In this document: piece by piece, positions 35,752 to 49,221 of the stretch
How positions within the stretch are numbered: the stretch's first letter is position 1
How the letters are laid out: every line of letters starts with the position of its first letter
NCBI RefSeq assembly: GCF_018294505.1
Contig: NC_057813.1
Span: 321,887,955-321,951,954 of the forward strand
DNA: 64,000 bases
Reading direction: 5' to 3'
DNA from: Triticum aestivum
Lineage: Eukaryota; Streptophyta; Magnoliopsida; Poales; Poaceae
Translations under genes and position numbers: made by a program
Notes under the pieces: generated by a model
Databases searched by the model: none
Seen by the model: the letters and a program-made list of their open reading frames with translations, nothing else
What the model was told of the DNA's origin: nothing

Positions 35752-37435
35752 TGATACGTCTCCAACGTATCTATAATATATGAAGCATTCATGCTATTTT
35801 ATTATCTGTTTTGAATGATTACGGGCTTTATTATACACTTTTATATTACTTTTGGGACTAACTTATTAACCGGAGGCCTAGCCCATATTGTTGTTTTATT
35901 GTCTATTTCAGTGTTTCGAAGAAAAGGAATATCAAATGGAGTCCAAATGGAATGAAACCTTTGGGAGCGTGATTTTTGGAATGAACATGATCCGGGAGAC
36001 TTGGAGTACAAGCCAGGGAAGCTTCGAGGAGGCCAGGAGATAGGAGGGCGCGCCCACCCCCCTGGGCGCGCCCCCTGTCTCGTGGGTCCCTCGAGGCTCC
36101 CCCGACCGACTTCTTTCGCCTATATATTCCCATATACCCTAAAAACATCGAAGGACACAATAGATCAGGAGTTCCGCTGCCGCAAGCCTCTGTAGCCACC
36201 AAAAAACACTCGGGAGTCCGTTTCGGCACCCTACCGGAGGGGGGATCCCTCACCGGTGGCCATCGTCATCATCCCGGCACTCTCCATGACAAGGAGGGAG
36301 TAGTTCACCCTCGGGGCTGAGGGTATGTACCAGTAGCTATGTGTTTATTCTCTCTCTCTCTCGTGTTCTCTCTATGGCACGATCTTGATGTATCGCGAGC
36401 TTTGCTATTATAGTTGGATCTTATGATGTTTCTCCCCCTCTACTCTCTTGTAATGCATTGAGTTTTCCCTTTGAAGTTATCTTGTCGGATTGAGTCTTTA
36501 AGGATTTAAGAACACTTGATGTATGTCTTGCCGTGCTTATCTATGGTGACAATGGGATATCACATGATCCACTTGATGTATGTTTTGGTGATCAACTTGC
36601 GGGTTCCGCTCATGAACCTATGCATAGGGGTTGGCACACGTTTTCGTCCTGACTCTCCGGTAGAAACTTTGGGGCACTCTTTGAAGTACTTTGTATTGGT
36701 TGAATAGATGAATCTGAGATTGTGTGACGCATATCGTATAATCATGCCCACGGATACTTGAGGTGACAATGGAGTATCTAGGTGACATTAGGGTTTTGGT
36801 TGATTTGTGTCTTAAGGTGTTATTCTACTATGAACTCTATGATAGATCGAACGGAAAGAATAGCTTCGTGTTATTTTACTACAGACTCTTGAATAGATCG
36901 AGCAAAAAGGATAACTTTGAGGTGGTTTCGTACCCTACCATAATCTCTTCGTTTGTTCTCCGCTATTAGTGGCTTTGGAGTGACTCTTTGTTTCATGTTG
37001 AGGGATTGTTATATGATCTAATTATGTTATTATTGTTGAGAGAACTTGCACTAGTGAAAGTATGAACCCTATGCCTTGTTTCCTACCATTGCAATACCAT
37101 TTACGCTAACTTTTATCATTAGTTACCTTGCTGTTTTTATATTTTCAGATTACAAAAACCGATATCTACCATCCATATTGCACTTGTATCACCATCTCTT
37201 CGCCGAACTAGTGCACCTATACAATTTACCATAGTATTGGGTGTGTTGGGGACACAAGAGACTCTTTGTTATTTGGTTGCAGGGTTGTTTGAGAGAGACC
37301 ATCTTTATCCTATGCCTCCTACGGATTGATAAACCTTAGGTCATCCACTTGAGGGAAATTTGCTACTGTCCTACAAACCTCTACACTTGGAGGCCCAACA
37401 ACGTCTACAAGAAGAAGGTTGTGTAGTAGGCATCA
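35752..37435 (+). repeat. LTR, third copy (end of the duplicated element)
   Basis: 1684 bp, starting with the canonical TGATACGTCTCC and ending GGCATCA. Shares many base changes with the LTR at 5776-7460 against the one at 1-1644, as expected if the former two derive from one LTR by tandem duplication. Confidence 0.9.
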
Positions 37436-40400
37436 CACACGAGTCCACATATTCACCATATCAATACACCACTATGGATCCGCTCCCATCTTCCTACAAG
37501 AAGGCCATCCATAGCACTCAGGCTTATCTTGTGCATTTTAGAGTATCCACTTTCACTTGTCTATGAACTGTATAGGCAACCCAGAGGTCCTTTACCGCGG
37601 GCGCGGATATTCGAATAGATGATGTTAAGCCTGCAGGGGTGTACTTCTTCACACATGCTCTCGCCGCTTACCACCATGTACACGTCATGTATCTTGGCAA
37701 CCTTCAAGCGGAAGCCTGGCGAGGGTGTCGGCCACGACCTGAGTAACCACACAAGTCCCTAGTCCAGGTTTATCGCCTATTCAGGTTCCATCTGCAGGGA
37801 GTCCGGCCAAGGTTTCCACATATGGCCCCAAACGATGTGTGCAGGGTTCCCGAGGCACCAAACGGTCGTCCCGGTACACTGTGCCACGTGCCTACCACAT
37901 CACAGCCCACCCCTCGGGTCAGCGCTGCGCACGGCCTCCATCATACCACACACACCAGAAATTACTTACAACTCCCGGACAGAGGACAGGTGCGGTTAAT
38001 AAGTCGAGAGGGTCCATTGGTTTCAGGCCCAACGCGTGGTAGGAGCTGTTCATGGATCACAAACACAGAACTCAGTTCCTAAGGACGATTTCAATGAGAC
38101 AACCCACCATGTACTCCTACATGGCCTCTCACCGCTACCTTTACCAAATTGTGTTCACACACTTAGCTCACACACAGTAGGACATGTTGTTCACCATTCC
38201 AATTCATCCCCGATGAACCAGACCTGACTCAACTCTACGCAGTAGCAGGCATGACAACAAGCATGGATGAGTAGGCACATCAGGGCTCATACAACTCCTA
38301 CTCATGCTAGTGTGTTTCATCTATTTACTGTGGCAATGACAGGTCATGCAGAGGAGGGGTTCATCTACCGCAACATGTAACAGTTGAATTGTTGTTGTCC
38401 TAATGTAGTAAAAGAGAGCAGGAGCGAGAGAGTGTTATTGTATCAGAATAAACAAGGGGGTTTTGGTTGCCTGGCACTTCTGAAGATAGTATAGCTCTTC
38501 ATCGGTGTCATCGATCTCATCGTCGGAACCACGTCTACTGAGAGGAGACAAATACCGGCAACAGAGAAGGAACACAATCAATGCAACGCAACAACATGAT
38601 GCATGATCATGACATGTCAATATGATTGTGTTTGGAGCTAATGCAACTAGCAACAATTTAAATGAAGTTGGTTTGAACCCTTGGTTCAAATTCAAACTCC
38701 ATATGTGAAATTCAAATGCCATCTATTCGTTTGTCCAATTCAGCAACTTTAAGTTGTTCCAACATGCATGAAAATGGTATAGATGTATAGATTGGATTTT
38801 CTCATCATTTTTCATATATAAATTATTTCATTTGGAGCTACGATAGATTTTATATGAATTTTAGAAGTTTTAGCTATTTTCTGGAATTTGCTAGATTATT
38901 TTAAATTCAGAAAATGATTAACTGCGTCAGCATGATGTCAAGGTGACGTCAGCAGGGTCAACAAGCTGCCCCAGGTCAAACCTGACAGGTGGGACCCCTA
39001 GGTCAGTGACACAGAGATGGCTAGAGTCACAGACAAGTGGGGTCGGTAAAGGGCCACATCAGCAAGGTCAACTCTCACGCGTGGGTTCCGCTTGGTTTAA
39101 CTAAATCTAATTAAAAATAACCTAAGGTTATTTAGCTTGTGGGGCCCTGATGTCAGCGGCTGGTGTGATTAAACTAAATGCGATTAAGCCCTAATTGTGG
39201 TGCCACGTCATCACCACCGGTGTGTAAATGCTGGCGACCAAATCCGCGGCGGAGGGCATCGGACTATCGCTACAGGGCCCGATTTGAAGAGCCTCTTGAA
39301 CCTACGTGCTTCGGGGAGTGGCGCGCATCCAATGGAGCAAACAATGGAGGCGGGGTGGCTGGAGTTGGGCATGGCATCGCGTGATGTGGCGGCCGGAGTT
39401 CGGCTTAGCGCGGGCGAGGCGCTATGCTTGGCTAACGAGCGAGCTAAGCGGCGGGGCGGACTCATGCGAGCTCCAGGAGCATGCTGGTATGCTCATACAT
39501 GAGCTACAGCAGCTATGGCCGCAGTGGGCCATGGACGGCGGCGACGAGATCGGCCACGGTTGATAGGCGGGGCAACAGCATGCGTGCGAGTGAGACGACA
39601 GGGGAGGAGGAAGAGGGGCTCACAGCGGTTGCAGTAGGCGGCAAAGCAGGCTCGGGGAGGAGTTGGAGATGACGAACGGGCGCTGGCGATCTTGGGCATC
39701 CGAGGTTGAAGACGACGGGAGTGAAAGTGAGGCAGGGCGCCCGGCGACGTTTAGCTCGATGGAGATGAAGAAGAGGTCGTGGAGGATCTCTAGGACATGT
39801 CGTGGGGTCGAGGGGGAGGCAGTGGCTGTGACTACAGTGAACGACGGTGACGGCGGTTATCGGTCGCGCTTGGACCGTGAGATAGAGGAGGGAAGGAGGT
39901 CTAGGGAGAGAGGGGACAGAGGGGGTCGCGTGGAGATGCTAGAAGGGCCGAGGCGTTGCGGTGGAAGCAGGAGGTGGCGTGCGCGCGTCGGGCACGTGCC
40001 CGCGTCCTCCTGGCGCGAGGTGGACGACGACTGGTAGCGCCAGGTGGGCTGGGCTGCATAGTGTTGGGTCGGCTGGGGTGCCAGGTAAGTTGGCCCAGGT
40101 AAACCTCTGTTTTTCCATTTGTTTCTATTTTCGGCTTTTGCAATTTGTTTTTGATTGTATTCTTATACCAAATCATTTTATAAATTCTATAAATTATTAT
40201 GTGGCCTGGTAAAATATAGTCAAAGCCACTCACAAATTTTAGAATTATTGGAGTTATATTATATATATCAAATATAAATCCAATGCATATAATTATTGGA
40301 TTAACTCAAATGCCCAAAATAAATATTTATGAGACTCCAAAAATATTGGTTTGAATTTTACCTCTTGCCAATATTTTCAGAGACTAAGAGGAACATTGTC

Positions 40401-40549
40401 TTGGACTTCTTTGAAGAGATTTTAATGTTGATTATTTCTCACATGATTTCTGAGGGTTTCAGCTAACCATAGTTCAACTTTAAGGAAATAAAACATGATG
40501 ACTTGAAGATCAAGCAAAGTCAAACAAGGGTTGATCTAGGGCTGTGACA
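37436..40549. repeat. Unassigned repeat-like DNA (possible LTR)
   Basis: No convincing gene. The first 361 bp are the original of the copied flank at 7461-7821. The stretch passes from mixed sequence through an AT-rich part (38600-38900) and a GC-rich core (39190-40080, many chance open frames) to an AT-rich end, and stops at GGGCTGTGACA (40549). This composition and the TGACA end resemble the 3' end of a long Gypsy LTR, but I cannot find a matching start or a TSD. It was the target of the pol-less element. Confidence 0.45.
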
Positions 40550-41435
40550 CCGCGGCAGGAGGATGGTTCATGGGGATAGGGCCCATGGTTTGGAGAGGAA
40601 CCTTTTCCTCAACAACCATACCTATGCTCGAGGTGCTGCCTAGGGTCTTCTCTATTTCTTTTGAGGACACCGGGATATCCCCGGTAGACTGTCCAAAACC
40701 CTTCGCGACAACAATCTTGGTTGCTTCCTCAGCGGTACTCTTCCCAATGTTGGCCACCTCTTCCAAGAGCTCAGGTTCTTCAATCAATGGAGCTACAAGT
40801 AACATCAACAGATAGGATGATAAGGAACCAGATGCTGCTAAGTCAAAAGACCAAGAAACAAAATCATTCAAGCAAGCAAAGACAAAGATAAGTTGATTAC
40901 CCGGTGGTGTTTGCTGTGGGGGAGCGTCTGCCTCCACGGCAATGTCGGTTGCCGGTGTACGGTCCGTGTGCACTCTCTCAGTGGCGGTGACCTCCTCATG
41001 AGTAGACCCCTCGGTGGAGGCCCTTGTCGGTAATTTCTCTGCTTGGACTTTGGTTGGGGTGGACCACTCCTGGTGGGTCCCACCCTGCTAGGTCTCGCTT
41101 TCTCCCTTAGCGGGGGATGAAGCATGTTCCTCCACATCCCTCCGGGCGGGCAAAACCTGCCCCATGCCTTTGCACCGGGGGCTGGGCTGGGGGCTGGGCA
41201 CGGGATCCCCTATACTATCCTCTGCCAGATCCGTCCTCACCAAGGGCCCCGTCGCTGCCATCTGCTTGGTTCATTTGGCCCGCAGGGCGAGAGGTTCTTC
41301 ATCTTTGCCAATTAAACAAACAATATTGAATCAAACAACTAACAAATGCATAGTACCTCGGCAAGAAGCTCGGATGTTCTCCTTACTCTAGATCTACGAG
41401 CATGGAGCCTAGAGCATACGCCGTAGGTGGTGGGG
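40550..41435 (-). pseudogene. Element X gene, 3' exons (fragment)
   Basis: Read on the minus strand after the segment at 49222-50864. Frame changes and AT-rich gaps suggest introns. A donor-like GAG|GTACTATG near 41358 and an acceptor-like TTGGCAAAG near 41307 bracket about 50 bp, followed by a short coding piece (DEEPLALRA). A further AT-rich gap near 40800-40900 precedes a frame of about 50 codons ending near 40550. I do not recognise the C-terminal product. Exon limits are inferred by eye only. Confidence 0.35.
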
Positions 41436-41440
41436 TCGCC

Positions 41441-42359
41441 TGATGAGGACATCAATACCATTGTTACACCCACAGCCCCTAATGCTACATATACTGGTCC
41501 AATTACTAGAGCTCGCGCATGCCAATTAAATTATCAAGTACTTCCGTTTCTTGGTAATGATTCTAATGTTCATGAGAATATGATGCTGCCTAAATTGGAT
41601 ACATTTGTTTTCCTTAGAAATGAAGGGCCTAGCTTGGAGAAGGATGAACATTGGAGCAAGAACAAGCATGGAGATGATGGCATGCGCAAGGGGAACAAGA
41701 ACGGAGTTACAAGTGATGATTTCAGGACTTTGAAGCCACCATAATGGGTGCATGAATCCTTGGACGAAATATACAAGATTGCACTTCATAAATTTCGCCC
41801 CGAGGCTATTCTTGGTGCTGCGTCACCTTATTATTGGGCCAGGCCCATGTAATTTCGAAATACATAAGTATAGGCTATTTTTAGAGTCCGTATGTGTGGG
41901 GAAACAAGAGATAGGGTTGGTTTCGGACCCCTCCACCAAGGGCCACGAAATCCCCCCCCCCTCTTCCTCCATATATACAACCCTTAGGGCATCGTTTAGA
42001 CTTTGGGTTTTGTTTAGATTAAAGTTCTCCATAGCTGCAACTTCGCGTACTTCGTTTGTGTTCAACGACCAGACAAAGGCGTCATAGAACCCCACCTTGA
42101 TCAATAAAGCTTTCATCTTATATTCGCAATATCCAGATTGCAATCTCAGTTTCTTTCTTGTTCTTCGTTTGATCGCAGGAAACATACCCTCGTGGTCAGG
42201 TTGATCGTGCTCCGGTGTGGTCAATAACCTCTCGGAGTTGGTTTAGCGATTGCTAAGGCGCAACTTCCTCGCACGTTCGTAGTCAGATCGTCAAAGTCGA
42301 CTTCCACCAAAGCGATATCCATCATCTCATCGAAAGACGGGACACCTTCGCCTCTATCA
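41441..42359 (+). repeat. 5' LTR of CRM-like copy 2
   Basis: 919 bp, TGATGAGGACATC to GCCTCTATCA. Contains the TATA-like CATATATACAACCC at about 41970. The tail-coding frame (to 41744) is open here but is not joined to a polyprotein. Confidence 0.93.
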
Positions 42360-43552
42360 AGTGGTATCAGATTTCTAGGTTGCTCGATGAGATTTTACAG
42401 TTTTTCGTTGTTTAGATCGAGTCTGTTCTTCATACCTATAGTCCACGAAAAAGCCAACAAAAAAATTAGGGTTAGTTCATCCTTTCCGAACCAGTCTGAG
42501 CTTTTGCATAGTATTTTCAGTATTTTGCTTTGTTGAATTTGCGGTTGCATCGTCGCGTCAAGTTGCTGGTCTTAGCGTCTAGTCTTTCAGAGTTTCGAGT
42601 TCTGGTCATAAGTTGTCACGCCGCCACCGCACCATGATCATCGCCCCTGCCACCTACCACCACCCCTCCGTATCCGTATCCATATACCACCACCAATCCA
42701 TATCCATATACCACCACCGATCCATATCCATATACTACCACCGCTACCACCACCGCTGCCATATACCACCACCATATATCCACCACCAATCCGAGTTCCT
42801 TGCATATTAGGTTTGTTTTTGAGATCCATCTAATTTCCGATTCATGTTTCCTTGCCTGAGTTGGATTCAAAAAAAAAAGAGTCCGAAAACCACCCTCCGT
42901 TTAGGCCCAAAATTTTCCAAAAACGCATTTGACAAAAAAAATTATGGCTATCCTATTTTTAGGTGTTTCTAAGCATATTGAGACAGTCGCCATTATAGAA
43001 AGTTTTTTTGACCCGTTTCCAGTTTTTGGGTCCGGGCAGTCGAAAAAAATGGTTTGCCTATCCTGTTATCTTGACTTGGGAAGAGTTTTGAGACACTCGC
43101 CATTATAGTGATTTTTGGCAAAAAAAAGGAGCGCAAAAAAAGTGAAAAAAATTCAGATTGTGCTTCTCCCTTGTTTCCGTGCAGCGTCGTGATTTTGTTA
43201 GTGTTCTAGGCTCGCGTCTCTAGCACAATCTAGCCTAGGACCAGCACAGTATCATCGTTGAGCGTTTATTCAACTTTGCATCTCTGAATTGATTATTGCT
43301 GACCCTTTTTGCTACCATATTATAAGCCTTCCCAGCTCCACATACATCTATGTTGTGCGTTTGACTCTCCTTGGTAATCGCTCTATCCAAGCTTTCTGAG
43401 TTTTGACAACAATGGTTGCCGATCACCACCTGCTGCTGGGTAAGAACTGGTAAGAATTTGAGATCCGCTTGACGGATTTGTGACACCCCACCACCACCAT
43501 ATTCCAGTAGTCTGTAGGATCATATTCTTGTCTATTTCTACTGCTGCTAACT
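42360..43552 (+). other. 5' leader of CRM-like copy 2
   Basis: Untranslated leader matching the leader of copy 1 in inverse orientation. Contains the primer site (TGGTATCAGATT, 42362-42373) and the CACCACCGATCCATATC-type minisatellite at about 42655-42790. No gene. Confidence 0.8.
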
Positions 43553-46500
43553 ATGGCAGGAACACAAGCCGACGAGATTGACTGGGAGAACATGACGAAC
43601 AAGGACCTTCATGATAAGTTTCATCAAATGTTGGGTCAACAGGTGGAAGACGTGATGGCCAGCTTTGGAAAGGCATTAGAGAGGATGGATGACATTGAGA
43701 AGACAATTGACACCAAGTTGGACGCCAAGTTCGATGAATTACTCAAACGTCTCCCACAACCAGTTCTACGCCGCGATACAGTAGGGCCAGCACAACATGT
43801 TCCTATTGAGCCAGGACAAAATTCTGGTGCCGCTGCTACTATTGTTATTGCTTCTGTAGCTCCTGTTGCTACTACAGAGGTGGAGGACTATTACCAGTAT
43901 GAGGTTGATCAAAATCAGAACTACATGCAGCAACCAGCACCACCACCAGCAGGTCGACCTCGGGTATTTATTCACAACGGTAGGCCTGCACCACCACCTC
44001 AGGTACGAGATAATGACCATATTCCAAAACTGAAATTGAATATTCCACCATTTGAGGGTAGATATGTTCATGATATATATCTTACTTGGGAGTTAGAAAC
44101 TGAACAACGTTTTACATGTTTACAATATCCCGAGGAGAGACGGGTTGCTGCTGCTGTTTGTGCTTTCACTAGTTTTGCATGTGTATGGTGGTCTGAACAT
44201 TGTAGATTATATCCTATTCAGCCTACTTGGGCTGCTTTGAAAACTGCTATGTGTACTCGTTGGGTTCCACCATATTATCAATGTGAATTGCTTCAAAAAT
44301 TGCAGCGTTTAAGGCAAGGGAAAAATTCTGTAGAAGAATATTATCAGGAATTACAAACTGGCATGATTAGATGTGGTATTGTTGAGGAGAATGAAGCTAT
44401 GCTTGCACGTTTTATGGGTGGATTAAATAGAGAGATTTAGACCATTCTAGAGTATAAGGAGTATACTAATGTCACTCATTTATTCCATCTTGCTTGTAAA
44501 GCTGAACGTGAAGTGCAGGATCAACAAGCATTGGCGCGAACTAACTTTTCTGCAGGCCGACCTTCATCATGGACACCGCGTGCATCTTCTACTTCAACTG
44601 CACCAGCACCTCCATCAGGTGCCACCTCCAGCCGTGATACAAGAAAGTAGGCACAACCACCATTATCTGCCAAGAGCGCACCTACCGGGCCTGCATAGAG
44701 TTCTTCTTCTTTCATGGCATAAACGGGGCACACAAGTGATATTATTTGTCGTCGTTGTAAGGGAAGAGGTCATTATGCGAGAGAATGCAAATCTCAGCAT
44801 GTGATGATTGCTACTAAGGATGGTGGGTATGAGTCCGCTAGTGACTATGATGAGGATACTTTGGCTCTTATTACACATGAAGAACATGGTGGAGATGATT
44901 CTGATCATGAGACGCAATACATGGCTCCTAAAGACGCTGACAGGTATGAATGTTTAGTTGCTAAACGTGTTTTGAGTGTGCAGGTCACACAAGCTGAGCA
45001 AAATCAGAGGCACAATTTTTTCCATACAAAGGGAGTTGTGAAGGAACGTTCTGTGCGCGTCATCATAGACGGAGGGAGTTGCAACAACTTGGCTAGCATG
45101 GAGATGGTGGAGAAGCTATCTCTCACCACAAGACCACATCCACATCCTTACTACATCCAATGGTTCAACAACAGCGGCAAGGTTAAGGTAAACATACTGT
45201 TCATGTGCATTTTAGTATCTCTACATATGCTGATTATGTTGATTGTGATGTGGTACCTATGCAAGCATGTTCCTTATTACTTGGTCGACCATGGAAATTT
45301 GACAAAAATTCTGTACACCATGGTAGAAACAATCAGTATACTCTTGTTCATAAGGATAAAAATGTTACTTTGCTTCCTTTGACTCCTGATTCCATTTTGG
45401 AAGATGATATTAATAGAGCTAATAAAGCAAAACAGGAGAAAAATAAGAGTGAAAATCAGATTGTGGCAAAAGAATTTGAGCAACAAATGAAGCCTAATAG
45501 TAAACCATCTAATGTTGCTTCTGAAATTAAATTGAAAAGTGCATGCTTACTTGCCACTAAATCTGATATTGATGAGCTAGATTTTAGCAAATCTGTTTGC
45601 TATGCTTTCGTGTGCAAAGAGGCATTATTTTCATTTGAGGATGTGCCTTCCTCTTTGCCTCCTGCTGTCACTAACATTTTGCAGGAGTTCGCCGACGTCT
45701 TTCCACAAGATGTGCCACCGGGATTACCTCCCATTCGAGGGATTGAGCATCAGATTGACTTAATTCCTGGTGCATCATTACCCAACCGTGCACCATACCG
45801 TACCAATCTAGAGAAGACGAAGGAGATTATGCGTCAAGTACAGGAGCTGCTCGACAAATGTTATATACGCGAATCCCTTAGTCCTTGTGTTGTTCCTATT
45901 ATTCTAGTGCCGAAAAAGGATGGTACATCTCGTATGTGTGTTGATTGTAGAGGCATTAATAATATTACTATTTGTTATCGTCATCCTATTCCTAGGCTAG
46001 ATGATATGCTTGATGAATTGAGTGGCTCTACAATATTCTCCAAAGTTGATTTGCATAGTGGATACCATCAAATTCGTATGAAATTGGGAGATGAATGGAA
46101 AGCAGCATTTAAAACTAAGTTTGGATTATATGAGTGGTTAGTCATGCCTTTTGGGTTAACTAATGCACCTAGTACTTTCATGAGATTAATGAACGAAGTT
46201 TTATGTGCTTTTATTGGACGATTTGTGGTAGTTTACTTTGATGACATATTGATTTATAGCAGATCTTTGGAGGAACATTTGGAACATTTACGTGTTGTTT
46301 TTATTGCTCTACGTGATGCGCGTTTGTTTGGTAACCTTGGGAAGTGCACCTTTTGCACCGACCGAGTGTATTTTCTTGGCTATGTTGTTACTCCACAGGG
46401 AATTGAAGTTGATAAAGCCAAGATTGAAGCTATTGAGAGTTGGCCGCAACCCAAAACGGTCACACAAGTGAGGAGGGTTCTTCGCCTCACTGGATTCTAT

Positions 46501-48481
46501 AGGCGTTTTGTGAGAGATTTTAGCACCATTGTTGCACCTCTCAATGATCTTACAAAGAAGGATGTGCCTTTTGTTTGGGGTACCGCACAAGAAGAAGCCT
46601 TCACAGTGTTGAAAGATAAGTTGACACATGCTCCTTTAATTCAAATTCCTGATTTTAATAAGACATTTGAGCTTGAATGTGATGCTAGTGGAATTGGATT
46701 AGGAGGTGTGTTATTACAAGATGGCAAACCTGTTGCATACTTTTCTGAAAAATTGAGTGGGCCTAGTCTGAATTATTCTACTTATGATAAAGAATTATAT
46801 GCTCTTGTTCGGACTTTAGAAACATGGCAACATTATTTATGGCACAAAGAATTTGTTATACATTCTGATCATGAATCTTTGAAACATATTAAAAGTCAAG
46901 CTAAACTGAATCATAGACATGCTAAATGGGTTGAATTCATTGAGACTTTCCCTTATGTCATTAAGAAGGGTAAAGAAAATGTTATTGCGGATGCATTGTC
47001 TCATCACTATACTATGCTTTCACAACTTGACTTCAAAATATTTGGTTTGGAGACCATCAAAGATCAATATGTGCATGATGCTGATTTTAAAGATGTATTG
47101 CAGAATTGTAAAGAAGGAAGAACATGGAACAAGTTTGTCATTAATGATGGATTTGTGTTCCGTGCTAACAAGCTATGCATTCCAGCTAGCTCCATTCGTC
47201 TTTTGTTGTTGCAGGAGGCGCATGGAGGAGGACTAATGGGACACTTTGGCGTGAAGAAGACGGAGGACGTACTTGCTACACATTTATTTTGGCCAAAGAT
47301 GAGACGGGTTGTTGAGCGCTTTGTTGCTCGTTGCACTACATGTCAAAAAGCTAAGCACAACTCAATCCTCATGGTTTATATATGCCTTTGCCTGTACCTA
47401 GTGTTCCTTGGGAGGATATATCTACGGACTTTGTTTTAGGTTTACCTCGGACAAAGAAGGGGAGGGATAGCATATTTGTTGTCATGTAAGACTCCTGAAA
47501 ATGGCACACTTTATACCATGTCATAAAAGCGATGATGTTGTTAATGTTGCTGATTTGTTCTTTCGTGAAATTATTCGCTTGCATGGTGTGCCAAATACTA
47601 TTGTTTCAGATCGTGATACTAAATTTCTTAGCCATTTTTGGAGATTTTTATGGGCTAAGTTGGGGACTAAACTGCTTTTTAGTACTACTTGTCACCCCCA
47701 AACTGATGGACACACTGAAGTAGTCAATAGAACATTGTCTACTATGCTTAGGGCTATTTTGAAGAATAATAAGAAAATGTGGGAAGAATGCTTGCCTCAT
47801 ATTGAATTTGCTTATAATCGTTCATTGCATTCTACTACTAAGATGTGCCCTTCTGAAATTGTGTATGGTTTCCTACCTCGTGCACCTATTGATTTGGTGC
47901 CTCTTCCATCTTCGGAGAAGGTTAATTTTGATGCTAAACAACGTGTTGAATTGATTTTAAAAATGCATGAGTTAACTAAGGAAAACATTGAGCGTATGAA
48001 TGCTAAATATAAACTTGCTGGAGATAAGGGTAGAAAACATGTTGTGTTTGCACCTGGAGATCTTGTTTGGTTACATTTGCATAAGGATAGATTTCTTGAT
48101 TTGCGCAAATCAAAGCTAATGCCTCATGCTGATGGTCCTTTTAAGGTGTTGGAGAAAATAAATGATAATGCATATAAACTTGAGCTGCCTGCAGAGTTTG
48201 GGGTTAGTCCCACTTTTAACATTGCAGATTTGAAGCCTTATTTAGGTGAGCAAGATGAGCTTCCGTCGAGGACGACTTCATTTCAAGAAGGGGAGGATGA
48301 TGAGGACATCAATACCATTGTTACATCCACAACCCCTACTGCTACATATACTGGACCAATTACTAGAGCTCGCGCACGCCAATTAAATTATCAGGAACTT
48401 TCGTTTCTTGGTAATGATTCTAATATTCATGAGAATATGATGCTGCCTAAATTGGATACATTTGTTTTGCTTACAAATTAA
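43553..48481 (+). pseudogene. Gag-Pol polyprotein of CRM-like copy 2 (broken)
   Basis: Starts at the ATG of [13 protein letters not shown]. In-frame stops in Gag are at 44438-44440, 44648-44650, 44696-44698 and 44720-44722; the first three are TAG where copy 1 has CAG. A CCHC knuckle (about 44745) and protease (IIDGGS) follow. A 1-base loss near 45190 shifts the frame; the shifted frame 45205-47439 holds reverse transcriptase (YFDD near 46230) and RNase H with a two-residue loss near 46965. A further frameshift near 47355 and a stop near 47488 cut the integrase; its C-terminal part runs 47501-48481. The first integrase Asp codon (in TDFVLGL, about 47430) is still Asp. The LTR-encoded tail stops early at 48481 by a GAA-to-TAA type change. 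Confidence 0.9.
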
Positions 48482-49216
48482 GGGCCTAGCTTGGAGAAGG
48501 ATGAACATTGGAGCAAGAACAAGCATGGAGATGATGGCATGCGCAAGGGGAACAAGAATGGAGTTACATGTGATGATTTCAGGACTTTGAAGCCACCATA
48601 ATGGGTGCATGAATCCTTGGAAGAAATATACAAGATTGCACTTCATAAATTTCGCCCCGAGGCTATTCTAGGTGTTGCGTCACCTTATTATTGGGCCAGG
48701 CCCATGTAATTTCGAAATACATAAGTATAGGCTATTTTTAGATCTGTATGTGTGGGGAAAAAAGAGATAGGGTTGATTTCGGACCCCTCCACCAAGGGCC
48801 ACGAAATCCCCCCCCCCCTCTTCCTCCATATATACAGCCCTTAGGGCATCGTTTAGACTTTGGGTTTTGTTTAGATTAAAGTTCGCCATAGCTGCAACTT
48901 CACGTACTTTGTTTGTGTTCAACGACCAGACAAAGGCGTCACAGAACCCCACCTTGATCAATAAAGCTTTCATCTTATATTCACAATATCCAGATTGCAA
49001 TCTCAGTTTCTTGCTTGTTCTTCGTTTGCTCGCAGGAAACAGACCCTCGTGGTCAGTTTGATCGTGCTCCGGTGTGGTCAATAACCTCTCGAAGTTGGTT
49101 TAGCGATTGCTAAGGCGCGACGTCCTCGCACGTTCGTAGTCGGATCGTCAAAGTCGACTTCCACCAAAGCGATATCCATCATCTCATCGAAAGACGGGAC
49201 ACCTTCACCTCTATCA
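48298..49216 (+). repeat. 3' LTR of CRM-like copy 2
   Basis: 919 bp, the same length as the 5' LTR, preceded by the polypurine tract AAGAAGGGGAGGA and followed by TSD TCGCC. Confidence 0.93.
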
Positions 49217-49221
49217 TCGCC

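Larger units (their letters stand above)
41441..49216 (+). mobile_element. CRM-like Ty3/Gypsy chromovirus, copy 2 (decayed)
   Basis: Same family as 13033-20895 but on the plus strand. LTRs at 41441-42359 and 48298-49216 are both 919 bp; TSD TCGCC is at 41436-41440 and 49217-49221. The primer site is at 42362-42373 and the polypurine tract at 48285-48297. Its reading frame is broken by at least four in-frame stops and several frameshifts, so it is dead. By eye the two LTRs differ at about 35 positions (near 4 per cent). Confidence 0.92.

Noticed and set aside
39663..40037. GC-rich frames on both strands at 39180-40230
   Set aside because: High GC makes stops rare; the frames overlap in several registers and show no domain.
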